Below are positions 24,655 to 32,760 of a DNA stretch of 64,000 nucleotides, piece by piece (position 1 is the stretch's first letter; each line of letters begins with the position of its first letter). Location: positions 124,001 through 188,000 of the forward strand of contig NZ_BCWU01000008.1 of the NCBI RefSeq assembly GCF_001592365.1. Reading direction: 5' to 3'. Position numbers and translations under genes: made by a program. The stretch comes from Gordonia hydrophobica NBRC 16057 (GTDB lineage: Bacteria > Actinomycetota > Actinomycetes > Mycobacteriales > Mycobacteriaceae). The notes under the pieces were generated by a model. It searched no databases and was not told where the DNA came from. It saw only the letters and a program-made list of their open reading frames with translations.

Positions 24655-27404
24655 GACCCCTCCTTCGACACCGCGCAGTCAGCGGCTCTGACGATCGCTT
24701 CCAAATAGGCACACGACCAAACGCCCCACGTGCGGTCCGTCACCGTGATGAGTTCGTCCCACCCGCCCTCGTCGAACAGTGTGACGGCTGTGGACAACAG
24801 GTCCGCGAACTCACCTCCGAGCAATTGTTCCGACTGGTGCACGAACGCATCTCGGCCACGACCGTGGCTGGTGCCGACGAGGCGAAGAATCAGATCTCGA
24901 TCATCACGAGATCTATTCTCGAGCTTCGCTTTCGCCACGACGACCGACAACTGCTCGTGTCGCCACCCGAGAGGCAACGAACTGCGTCGCGTTCGGCGAC
25001 CGGGCTCATCAGCCGTACGGTCGCCACTCTTCGCCAGGACTTCCTCGCCCTCTGCGTGTCCAAGAATCGCTTGAAAATCGGGGTGTGCCTTCCCATCGTC
25101 ATGGAATAGACCTGCCGTGTGCAGAACATCCAGCGCAGTTGACGGTAAGCCGATCAGCTCGCCGAGGTGACGTGACGACTCTGCGACAGCCCGACTGTGG
25201 ACCGACAGCGCGACCTTCTTTCCGGTCCATTTCTGTCGGTGATCTTCGTCGGCGACAATTGAGTCGTCGGTCCGAACTACCAACCACTCGAGGAACTCTC
25301 GTTCGTCGTCAGGAAGCCGCGGTGTGATGACTTGCAACGACTGCCCCTGCTGGTCAGCACGAATCACTGGGTCGAACTCTTCCAAGTACTCGAGCGCCGC
25401 GGCTTGCTCTGCCACTGCGATGTCGTCACGGCTTGCCTCTGGCAGCCTTCGAGTGGCTTCTCTCGTACTCCGGAGAATCCTGGTGAGTTCCCGCAACTGA
25501 GCATCATCACCTTGCGCCCGGCTACGGACTAGAACTGCGTCCCCTTGCGTCACGGTGCGCGCCGGCGCTCCGTCAGCGCTGACGATCATTCCCTGATCGA
25601 CGATCGGATGAACCGAGTCGAGGACGAAGAGATCACCGGGCCGAATGTCGACAGCAGGATGGAACAAGTCCGCGAGTGATGAAGTCCCGTCTCGAACAAT
25701 AATCGCCCGTGCAAAGCGGTCACCAGACGAACGTACGACGTCCTCAAGGACATCCCTTCCCACTGGAAGTGAGACTGGGAAGATCTCATCTGCTGTGACG
25801 GGCGTTGCCGTCACCAGTTGCAGCGCCGCGATATCGCTGACCGGCAGCCCTTCCCGCAGCACTATTCCGACAGTCGGCGCGTCATCGTCCAGATCTTCGC
25901 GAAGCCAGAACGCGAGATCGCAATCCGCGACGGTCTTCTCCGAAGTATGAGCGAGCCGGAACGTGTCCCCGCGCTCCAGCCTCGACAACACTGGTCGTGA
26001 ACGAGCACCTGCCGGGACGGGATTTCTAACCTGTCCGACGTAAGCAATTCCATCGGAATCTGCGGCCAGCGCCTGCACCCATCGATAGGCTGCGGAAATC
26101 TCCTCGGCAGCATAAGGCCCCGTACGGCTGGTCGGTTCCGAATCCGGCACCACGATCACGCACATGCCGTGATCACGCAGCCCCCGGCGATTCACGCGTC
26201 CCGCCCGCTGCACCAACGACGGACCGGGCGCAAGTTCAGTGACCATCGCGGCGAAGTCGACGTCTACTCCGACTTCGAGTGTTTGCGTTGCCACGATTAC
26301 GCGAACTCCGTCGTCGCCTTCGACGGTGAACGCTCCCGGATGCGCGTCCCGCGCTGCCTTGAGATCGAGTGGCCGCATCGGTCCTACCCACATCAGGACT
26401 GCGGCGTCTCCGAGTTCCTTGGCGAGGATGCGACCTACTTCACGCGCAGTGAACACCGAATTGACGATGCAGCCGACCGTCGCGTCACGATGTTGCTCAA
26501 CCTGCTCACTGACGAGTCCAGCGATGATCCCGGCGTACTTACGTGACGGTCGACGTGCCCCCGGCCAGTCCGCAGTCGCACGCAGCACCACAGGTTTTGG
26601 TTTCTGCAGTCGCGACGCAATGACGGGATCAGCGAAGTCTTCGTCGGTCACACTGACCACCTGTCCCCGGTCCTCGAGGTCGGGCGTGGCCGTCGTCGCG
26701 ACGACTTGGAGAACAGGAACCCCGATCTTCGTCGGTTCAACCAATTGTCCGATCCGCTTCGCGGAAAACAGCAGTTGCTGACTCAGGTGAGCCTCATCCA
26801 CGACAAGTACGTTGTCGAACGCCAGCAGACCAGCTTCTCGTGGTCTCGCATACCGCGACGACCCGTATCCGTTGAACAGGATACGACTCCCCCACATGTC
26901 CGGCGTCGCACAGATGACCGCACAGGCCGATGGATCGTCGATCCAAGACGAGTCGGTAGGGAGTCCCCCGCGGATGGTCGAGACCACAAGCGGAGGATCA
27001 GACTCGCGGACATTCTCCCCCGGTGATTCGACGATTGGCCGAAACTGCAGTCGACGAAGTCCATCTGCGACGAGGCGCGGCGTTCCCTGCACGGCGTCCG
27101 ACATCAACTTCTGCTGAATCAACTGCGCATGATCCACGTGTGCGTCAACGATCGCCCGTCGGTTCACGACCACCGATAGCCGACGCGGGACACGTGGACC
27201 TTCGCCCCAACCGAAGAGCGCATTAGCGAAGACGTGCACATCGACGACGTTCGATTTCCCAGTTCCGGTCGGAGCCGCAATGGTGTCCGGCCACCGGCCA
27301 TTGTCGATCACTGAAGCCAGTAGCCGTTCTTGCCAGGCGAACGGCTCGTAGCCGTTGACCTCACGAATGAAGTCGCGAAATGCGCTGGCAGTCAAGATAG
27401 TCAC
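24651..27404 (-). CDS. cas3: Cas3 helicase-nuclease with C-terminal HD domain (GSU0051-like)
   Basis: A 917-residue protein. I chose GTG 27404 because it overlaps the csb2 stop by 4 bp, as at other junctions here, and has GGGGAG 7 nt upstream; ATG 27419 is the alternative. Superfamily 2 helicase motifs: Walker A APTGTGKS (Lys about 50), DEAH (about 203-206), ATTATPDLEDRG, TQTLEVGVDVDFAAMVTE and QRAGRVNRRG. The HD nuclease motif LFHDDGKAHPDF is near residue 770, with more metal-site histidines (WRHEQL, GTSHGRGRD) after it. HD at the C-terminus rather than N-terminus is the mark of GSU-type I-G Cas3. It unwinds and degrades DNA once Cascade binds. All motifs are intact. Confidence 0.95.
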   Translation of the reverse strand: MTILTASAFRDFIREVNGYEPFAWQERLLASVIDNGRWPDTIAAPTGTGKSNVVDVHVFANALFGWGEGPRVPRRLSVVVNRRAIVDAHVDHAQLIQQKLMSDAVQGTPRLVADGLRRLQFRPIVESPGENVRESDPPLVVSTIRGGLPTDSSWIDDPSACAVICATPDMWGSRILFNGYGSSRYARPREAGLLAFDNVLVVDEAHLSQQLLFSAKRIGQLVEPTKIGVPVLQVVATTATPDLEDRGQVVSVTDEDFADPVIASRLQKPKPVVLRATADWPGARRPSRKYAGIIAGLVSEQVEQHRDATVGCIVNSVFTAREVGRILAKELGDAAVLMWVGPMRPLDLKAARDAHPGAFTVEGDDGVRVIVATQTLEVGVDVDFAAMVTELAPGPSLVQRAGRVNRRGLRDHGMCVIVVPDSEPTSRTGPYAAEEISAAYRWVQALAADSDGIAYVGQVRNPVPAGARSRPVLSRLERGDTFRLAHTSEKTVADCDLAFWLREDLDDDAPTVGIVLREGLPVSDIAALQLVTATPVTADEIFPVSLPVGRDVLEDVVRSSGDRFARAIIVRDGTSSLADLFHPAVDIRPGDLFVLDSVHPIVDQGMIVSADGAPARTVTQGDAVLVRSRAQGDDAQLRELTRILRSTREATRRLPEASRDDIAVAEQAAALEYLEEFDPVIRADQQGQSLQVITPRLPDDEREFLEWLVVRTDDSIVADEDHRQKWTGKKVALSVHSRAVAESSRHLGELIGLPSTALDVLHTAGLFHDDGKAHPDFQAILGHAEGEEVLAKSGDRTADEPGRRTRRSSLPLGWRHEQLSVVVAKAKLENRSRDDRDLILRLVGTSHGRGRDAFVHQSEQLLGGEFADLLSTAVTLFDEGGWDELITVTDRTWGVWSCAYLEAIVRAADCAVSKEGS

Positions 27405-28957
27405 TCCTTGACTCCCCATGCTGATGCGATCGCTGCCGGGAGATCCAGGGGAACGAGCAGCCCACCGCCGAGGTGACGGCTTTGGCCGATCGCAACCAAT
27501 GACTGGGGTGGGATCAGATCTCCTGAAGTGATCGACAGGCGATACGGCTGAACGACGACTCCTCGCGGTGCCTTGTGGACATATTTGCCGACGTCGACGC
27601 CGGCAATCAGCGAGGTGTTCAATGGCTTCACTGATCGCGCAGCGACTGCGTCGACGATCGCGGCATATCGGTCGGCGCCGCGGTGCGCGGGGGCTATCGA
27701 GAGCTGATCTCTAAAGACGAACCCGACGGAGAGCAATGCCGAGTCCGCCAGTGACCAATCGCGTGACTTCTGACGACGCGTTTCCGGCACCACCGCTGGA
27801 AGTGCAGCCCACGTCCGTACGTGGCCGGGTTCGACGGGCTTCCAGAAATCCATTGTCGACAGGTGCACAGGCTGCCCAAGGCTGACCGCCCCAGCGCCGC
27901 CCCGATACAGCCGACGCAGTGCGGTCACAGCTGGAAGCACTCCGTCCAGTGCTTCCGCACCAGGAATGAGAATTGCTATTCCCGCGCCGAGCTGTGGATG
28001 GTTCGTCTGATCCATCACTTCTCGCGACAGCACCTGAACCGCAACTCTATTCGCGGGCTGCACCGCTCCCGCTTGATACCGGCCAGTCACGACCGGTGTC
28101 GCGTCATCACCCAGTGCCGCGACGAGTGCGCGATGCATTGCCACCGACCACCCCAAGCACTCCTCCGGCGGTATCTCCGTAGTCAGCGGAAAGAAGATCA
28201 TTTCCGACCACGGCGCGCTCGACACAGGCGGCGACGCAATGATGGGCTCGTACCCGAGTTCAACGGCACGGTGATGGCTGATCGCGGGCGGGGTCGGCAG
28301 TTCGCTACCGGTCCACCGGTCCGCACTCTGGGTCGGCGCCTTCACAGGATTCGCACGCCGATACAGATCGTCCAGTTCCTGGAGACGCCCACCTCTTGGC
28401 ACACTCAGTTTCAACGCAACCGGATCAAACGGACCAGCGGCGTGGTTTCTCCGGTGGGTCGGTGCAATCTCGCCGACTTCCAACACCACAGGAGAATCAC
28501 CCTCGCCAAGGCACGGGACATCGGCACACAGTGAATCGAGCTCGAGCGCAACATCGTCGGGCATCGAAGTCCAGCCCCAACCGAGCGCTCCCCGCAACGC
28601 GGTCGAATCGACGACTGTCCGTGGCGTCTTACGACGAATCGGCGACTTCTTGACGTTCTCTACCACTCCCTCGTCTCGGTAGGCGAAAGCTTTGTCTACG
28701 CCGAGCCCGTTCTCCACGACGTCAGGCAATTCGACGAACTCAGGCGGATTGTCCTCCAACCATTCGAGTGCTCGTGTCGCGTCGCTCGTCCTACACAAGG
28801 CACCCGCTTCAACAAGCGCCGTCGTGCCGTCGCCTGCGGCACTGACCAACGCTGCGTGAAGCCGCAGCGGGGAGGGCAGGAGGTCGTACTGTCCGGCACC
28901 GATGTGACCGCGATACACGCCGGAGGGGAACCGAGCGCGGATGCCTCTGACGGACAT
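27401..28957 (-). CDS. csb2: Csb2 (GSU0054-like), Cas5-Cas6 fusion, crRNA-processing subunit
   Basis: A 518-residue protein. ATG 28957 (MSVRGIRARFPSGVYRG) sits one base after the csb1 stop with GGCGAGG upstream, and fits the family better than upstream ATGs. The N-terminal half is the Cas5-like RAMP fold. The C-terminal half ends with the glycine-rich loop IGQSRHLGGGLLVPLD characteristic of Cas6-type RAMPs, so this subunit should cleave the repeat RNA below the UUCG hairpin. The segment VGKYVHKAPRGVV holds a candidate catalytic His. Csb2 is diagnostic for type I-G. Confidence 0.9.
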   Translation of the reverse strand: MSVRGIRARFPSGVYRGHIGAGQYDLLPSPLRLHAALVSAAGDGTTALVEAGALCRTSDATRALEWLEDNPPEFVELPDVVENGLGVDKAFAYRDEGVVENVKKSPIRRKTPRTVVDSTALRGALGWGWTSMPDDVALELDSLCADVPCLGEGDSPVVLEVGEIAPTHRRNHAAGPFDPVALKLSVPRGGRLQELDDLYRRANPVKAPTQSADRWTGSELPTPPAISHHRAVELGYEPIIASPPVSSAPWSEMIFFPLTTEIPPEECLGWSVAMHRALVAALGDDATPVVTGRYQAGAVQPANRVAVQVLSREVMDQTNHPQLGAGIAILIPGAEALDGVLPAVTALRRLYRGGAGAVSLGQPVHLSTMDFWKPVEPGHVRTWAALPAVVPETRRQKSRDWSLADSALLSVGFVFRDQLSIAPAHRGADRYAAIVDAVAARSVKPLNTSLIAGVDVGKYVHKAPRGVVVQPYRLSITSGDLIPPQSLVAIGQSRHLGGGLLVPLDLPAAIASAWGVKE

Positions 28958-28958
28958 C

Positions 28959-30164
28959 TCACGCCTCGCCATCGTCGGATGCATCGGCATTCGTGGTGAT
29001 CACGTCATTGCCCGTCACCTCGAAGACCTGCCCGTCCCACCGGATGCCGGCAGCTGTCCGAGCGTTGACGATCGCGTCCGACAGCAAGCCGTCCGCGGCT
29101 TCCACCGTCAACGGGGCGAGGGATCGACTACGGCCGTGACGCTCGTCGATCTCGACCGCTGTCTCGCCGACCTCGCGCAGGTTGCAATTGGCGCGAATGT
29201 CGAGAGCCGCATCGGCGCGAGCCAGCCCAGCGAGGGCATACGCAGCCAGAAGTGCGCGGCAAGCGGCATCGCCCTGCGGACCGCTTCCGAACCGCAATTG
29301 GCGCAGGGCACTGAACGACAACACGTGGGAGCGGATGATCCGACGGCAAGCGACCAGACCGAGACCGTTCAGGGCGGGCGGGATCGCTCCGAGACCGATT
29401 GTCGACGCCGACGTTCTACCGCTCTTCGATGCCTTGATCTCGCCTTCGATCTTGCTGACCAGATTGGGCGAGAGTTCGTCGCGTTGATCTTCGAGCAGCC
29501 CCTTCAACTGCTGGCCCGTCAGACGCACACTTGCCGCAATCGGATCGACACGAGCACCGCCCCGTTTGGCAACGTTTGTGCCATTTGGCCCCTGATCTGC
29601 GAGCACGCCGATGATCTCTCCGGTCAGCGCGCTGCGGTAGCGCCCCTGCCGAGACTTCCGCGTCGAGTCCCACCCACCGAGTACGAGTGCGGTCGGCGCC
29701 AGCTCCAGAATCGGTCGGACATCCGCTGTCGTCGCATTCCGCGCCGCGAGGTAGTGAGGATGCTTCGTGACTGACACCCCATCGACGCTGCCCGCGCGGA
29801 TGTGCCCGTCGTACAGTCGGTGCGGCAACGTGTAGTCATACTCCCGGTTGCCATTCCCGTACGTCACCGCGATGCGCGGGGTCTGCGAGAGCGGCGCCAC
29901 CCCGTCAGCGATCGCCCATGCGATCTGCTCCTCCGCCCGGTTGAGTTGGGACCCTTTCGAGTCAACCATCACCGTGGTTTGAGCCTCGCCGTCGACATAG
30001 CGTGTCTCAAAGGCATAGGCGGCGTCGCGGCCCGTCACGAATCGCGCCGGCGCAATCCCGCCATGACTGCCTTCCGCCGGCGCGAGCTCGGTGACCGAGG
30101 TGAGGGTGGCAGCGCCGCCCGCGGTGCAGCCGGCGATCAACGAGTCCAAGCTGAGTGCATCCAT
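28959..30164 (-). CDS. csb1: Csb1 (Cas7-type backbone subunit, GSU0053-like)
   Basis: A 401-residue protein, first gene of the cas operon. Start ATG 30164 is preferred over ATG 30176 because GGAGG lies 6 nt before it. Csb1 is the Cas7-like RAMP that polymerises along the crRNA spacer; segments such as RFVTGRDAAYAFETRYVDGEAQTTVMVDSKGSQLNRAEE and SVRLTGQQLKGLLEDQRDELSPNLVSKIEGEIKASKSGR match the GSU0053 family. The 5' region (30165-30477) carries no gene but a crRNA-like module whose spacer matches 30286-30309, which suggests the operon is autorepressed by Cascade. Confidence 0.93.
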   Translation of the reverse strand: MDALSLDSLIAGCTAGGAATLTSVTELAPAEGSHGGIAPARFVTGRDAAYAFETRYVDGEAQTTVMVDSKGSQLNRAEEQIAWAIADGVAPLSQTPRIAVTYGNGNREYDYTLPHRLYDGHIRAGSVDGVSVTKHPHYLAARNATTADVRPILELAPTALVLGGWDSTRKSRQGRYRSALTGEIIGVLADQGPNGTNVAKRGGARVDPIAASVRLTGQQLKGLLEDQRDELSPNLVSKIEGEIKASKSGRTSASTIGLGAIPPALNGLGLVACRRIIRSHVLSFSALRQLRFGSGPQGDAACRALLAAYALAGLARADAALDIRANCNLREVGETAVEIDERHGRSRSLAPLTVEAADGLLSDAIVNARTAAGIRWDGQVFEVTGNDVITTNADASDDGEA

Positions 30165-30285
30165 CGAATCCTCCATGTTTGAGCGTTTTGTCAGTAGTAG
30201 TCGTTATGGTGCTTCCCAACCCACCGTAGCCAGGACCTCGCAGGGCTACAATGGTCCAAACAGATGGAGATCTGATCAAGCTTGG

Positions 30286-30309
30286 GCGCAATTACCAGAA
30301 CGAACTAGA
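30286..30309 (-). promoter_or_regulatory. Putative target site of the crRNA-like RNA in the cas operon leader
   Basis: 24 bp matching the pseudo-spacer start (30428-30451) at 19 positions, in the same orientation and without gaps. Counting from the seed end, mismatches are at positions 4, 13, 16, 17 and 19; positions 5-12 are an unbroken run. The flank on the PAM side reads GTA on the minus strand. A TATCTA hexamer (30311-30306, minus strand), possible -10 element, overlaps the edge. It lies 122-145 bp upstream of the csb1 ATG. Confidence 0.6.
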
Positions 30310-30334
30310 TACCGTTCAGTGATAGAATCAGCGA

Positions 30335-30380
30335 GGACGGAGGGTTCCAGGCACCGCAACACCCCGAGAACCCTCCGTCC
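30335..30380 (-). terminator. 13-bp perfect inverted repeat downstream of the crRNA-like unit
   Basis: GGACGGAGGGTTC (30335-30347) and GAACCCTCCGTCC (30368-30380), 20-nt loop. Read leftward it follows directly after pseudo-repeat A and precedes the cas operon leader, so it may end transcripts coming from iclR and the crRNA-like unit. No T-run follows. Confidence 0.55.
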
Positions 30381-30487
30381 GCTCAATGAAGGGCCGCCCG
30401 CAGCGGGCGGACAGCGCCACACCGAACGCGCAGTAGCCTGAACGAACCAGACCTCAACGAAGCGCGCTCCACCGAATCTACGCTTCC
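30381..30487 (-). ncRNA. Degenerate two-repeat mini-CRISPR: candidate crRNA-like cas autorepressor (CreR/CreA type)
   Basis: Read leftward: pseudo-repeat B (30487-30452) keeps the last 11 bases of the repeat (CTTCGTTGAGG, the expected crRNA 5' handle) but has lost the hairpin. A 35-nt pseudo-spacer follows (30451-30417). Pseudo-repeat A (30416-30381) then has a hairpin CCGCCCG-CTG-CGGGCGG and CCTTCATTGAG, close to the true repeat end CCTTCGTTGAG. Repeat-to-repeat distance is 71 bp, within the array's 70-78. B supplies a handle and A a Cas6-type hairpin, exactly the parts needed for one mature crRNA-like RNA. The first 24 spacer positions match 30286-30309 at 19. B overlaps the iclR stop codon, so transcription may come from iclR read-through or a promoter inside its 3' end. 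Confidence 0.65.
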
Positions 30488-31257
30488 CGCGCCCCGATCA
30501 GCGCATCCGAAATGACGCCGGTCGCCCGACCCAACGCCACGACCGCGCGTTGCAACACGTCTTCAGTCATGCGTGAGGTAGGACCGGAGATCCCGACGGC
30601 CATCGGCGTCGGAGCACCGGGGATCGCCATGGCGACGCACCGCACGCCGATCTCCTGCTCCTGATCATCCACCGCGTAGCCGTTGGCCCGCACCTTCTCC
30701 ACTTCGGCGAACGCACCCGACAACGACGTCACGCTGTGTTCAGTGGTCGCAGGAAACCCGGCCTGCGAAACGAGTTTCACGATCCGAGCGTCGTCGAGCT
30801 CCGACAGCACGGCCTTGCCCACACCCGAATTGTGCAGGTTGACTCGCCTACCGACCTCATTGTTGGTCCGCATGGTGTGCGGCGACGGCACCTGCGCGGT
30901 GTAGATGGCCATGTCGCCGTCCAGGACGGCGAGACTGGCCGTCTCCGACAGTTCGGCGACCAGCGACTCGAGCACCGGCCCGGCGACCGCACCCAATTGG
31001 CGATTGGCGACCTCGCCCAGCCGGATCAACCGAGGCCCGAGCGCGTACCTCTTGTTCGGCAGTTGGCGGACGTACCCGATCCCGACCAGGGTGCGCAGCA
31101 ACCGATGGATGGTCGGCGGCGGCAGCGGCGACTCGGTCGCCAAGTGAGTCAGCGAGCACTCACCGCCCGCCCGGCCGATGAGTTCCATCAACTCGAAAGC
31201 GCGCTCGACCGACTGCACGCCACCACCGGCGTTCGACCCACGAGTGCTTCCAGGCAT
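30478..31257 (-). CDS. IclR-family regulator of allantoin utilisation (AllR-like)
   Basis: A 259-residue regulator from ATG 31257, with GGAGATGGA just upstream; an in-frame ATG at 31296 overlaps an operator and is less likely. The N-terminal winged helix is SVERAFELMELIGRAGGECSLTHLATESPLPPPTIHRLLRTLVGIGYV. The C-terminal effector domain includes SLAVLDGDMAIYTAQVPSPHTMR, NLHNSGVGKAVLSELDD and EEQEIGVRC-like DDQEQEIGVRCVAMAIPG, matching allantoin/glyoxylate-responsive IclR proteins. It is divergent from the aldolase-like gene, with TTCC-N7-GGAA boxes between and again at the allB promoter. It presumably represses the whole cluster until a purine-degradation product binds. Its 3' end is duplicated at 14944. 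Confidence 0.9.
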   Translation of the reverse strand: MPGSTRGSNAGGGVQSVERAFELMELIGRAGGECSLTHLATESPLPPPTIHRLLRTLVGIGYVRQLPNKRYALGPRLIRLGEVANRQLGAVAGPVLESLVAELSETASLAVLDGDMAIYTAQVPSPHTMRTNNEVGRRVNLHNSGVGKAVLSELDDARIVKLVSQAGFPATTEHSVTSLSGAFAEVEKVRANGYAVDDQEQEIGVRCVAMAIPGAPTPMAVGISGPTSRMTEDVLQRAVVALGRATGVISDALIGAREA

Positions 31258-31290
31258 TCCATCTCCTCCGACGACTCCTTCGAGCCTATC

Positions 31291-31388
31291 TTCCACAATG
31301 CGGAATCAACAGCGTCACCACTGCGCAAGAATCCTTGTGTCGACGACGATCTTCTCGTAAACTCCACGATGCGGAATTATAATTCCGC
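31291..31388. promoter_or_regulatory. Operator cluster of the IclR/AllR-like regulator, iclR-aldolase intergenic
   Basis: TTCCACAATGCGGAA at 31291-31305 and CTCCACGATGCGGAA at 31362-31376, the latter overlapping a perfect palindrome GCGGAATTATAATTCCGC (31371-31388). The same box recurs at 36090 and 36261 in the same gene cluster. The first lies 34 bp upstream of the regulator start and the second 39 bp upstream of the aldolase-like start. Confidence 0.75.
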
Positions 31389-31414
31389 AAATCGACAGAC
31401 CACCGGGAGGATTC

Positions 31415-32689
31415 ATGATCAGCGGCCACCTCGACGAGAGCTTCCTGGCACACGTCGACGAACAGCTCGCCGACGCCGATGCCGCGCTCGCGCGCCGCTA
31501 CCCCGGCGACGACGGCCGCCGCCAACCGATCCACACCGTCTACGTCTCCGCCGACCGCTACACCCCCGACCTCCCCCAGCAGTGGGGCGCCACCGCACTC
31601 GAGACCGCACGCGAGGCAGGCGGTCTCGACGCCGTCGCCGCTCTCGTCGGCCTGGGCGGCTCCCCCGATTCCGCACCCGAGCGACTCGCCGAGCTCGTCG
31701 CCGCCAAACTGACCGCCGAACCCATCGAGGACCTGCGCCTCGATTTCGAGGACGGATACGGCAACCGAGGAGACGACGTCGAGGACGCGCACGTCCACGC
31801 TGCGTCCGCCGCGGTTCGTTCGGCCGTGGCGGCAGGCATCGTACCGCCGTTCATCGGCATCCGCTTCAAGTGCTTCGAAGCCCCGGTCCGCCGTCGCGGC
31901 CTCCGCACGCTCGACGGGTTCATCGGCGGCCTCCTGGACGGTGGGACGCTGCCGGACGGTCTCACGCTGACGCTGCCGAAAGTCACCTCGGTGGCACAGG
32001 TCGAGACGATGGTCGAGGTCGCCGCAGCCCTGGAACGGATCCACGACCTGCCTGCCGGTCGCATCGGCTTCGAGGTCCAGGTCGAGACGCCGCAGGCGAT
32101 TCTCGCCGCCGACGGCACCGCGCCGGTCGCGCGGTTGATCCACGCAGGCGACGGCCGCGTCACCTCCCTGCACTACGGCACCTACGACTACTCCGCGTCG
32201 CTCGGCATCGCCGCCGCCTACCAGTCCATGGAACATCCCGCCGCCGACCACGCCAAGAACGTCATGCAGCTCGCCGTCGCGGGAACCGGCGTCCACATGT
32301 CCGACGGCTCCACCAACATTCTGCCGATCGGCGACAACGTGGAACCCGCCTGGCAGCTGCACGCCCGACTGGTGCGACGACACCTGGAACGCGGCATCTA
32401 CCAGGGCTGGGACATGCATCCGGCGCAGCTGGTGACCCGCTTCCTCGCGACCTACGCCTTCTACCGCGACGGCTTCGCTCCCGCCGCCACTCGACTGCGC
32501 AACTACATGCACCGCGTCGACTCGGCGATCATGGACGAGCCCGCGACCGCGAAGGCCCTGGCCGGATTCATCAACCGCGGCGCCGTCTGCGGCGCATTGC
32601 CTACCGCGGACGTCGAAGCCGCCACCGATCTGCCGATCCAGACCGTCCGCGACGTCGCGTTCGGCCGCCAGACCAGCCCACTCGTCTGA
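31415..32689 (+). CDS. Aldolase/citrate-lyase-like protein (DUF6986 type) of the allantoin cluster
   Basis: A 424-residue TIM-barrel protein related to HpcH/HpaI aldolases and malate-synthase-like enzymes. LRLDFEDGYGNRGDDVEDAHVHAA carries acidic metal/substrate residues, IGIRFKCFEAPVRRRGLRTLDGFIGG an Arg-rich phosphate/carboxylate site, and GFEVQVETPQAILA the conserved Glu. The start follows GGGAGGATTC. It is found next to ureide-degradation genes in actinobacteria and may handle the glyoxylate formed from ureidoglycolate, but its reaction is not established. First gene of the rightward operon with allE, controlled by the boxes at 31291-31388. Confidence 0.7.
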   Translation: MISGHLDESFLAHVDEQLADADAALARRYPGDDGRRQPIHTVYVSADRYTPDLPQQWGATALETAREAGGLDAVAALVGLGGSPDSAPERLAELVAAKLTAEPIEDLRLDFEDGYGNRGDDVEDAHVHAASAAVRSAVAAGIVPPFIGIRFKCFEAPVRRRGLRTLDGFIGGLLDGGTLPDGLTLTLPKVTSVAQVETMVEVAAALERIHDLPAGRIGFEVQVETPQAILAADGTAPVARLIHAGDGRVTSLHYGTYDYSASLGIAAAYQSMEHPAADHAKNVMQLAVAGTGVHMSDGSTNILPIGDNVEPAWQLHARLVRRHLERGIYQGWDMHPAQLVTRFLATYAFYRDGFAPAATRLRNYMHRVDSAIMDEPATAKALAGFINRGAVCGALPTADVEAATDLPIQTVRDVAFGRQTSPLV

Positions 32690-32760
32690 CTCGGCCCCGG
32701 AACCCGCTAACCACGGGGTTCTCGCCCATGAGACCTGCCCAGCCCCACAAAGGAGAACCA

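Noticed and set aside
30177..30285. A small toxin gene of a CreTA-type module between the crRNA-like unit and csb1
   Set aside because: I found no start codon with a ribosome-binding site giving a convincing short peptide before csb1; the target lies in the cas leader itself, so autoregulation of cas fits better.
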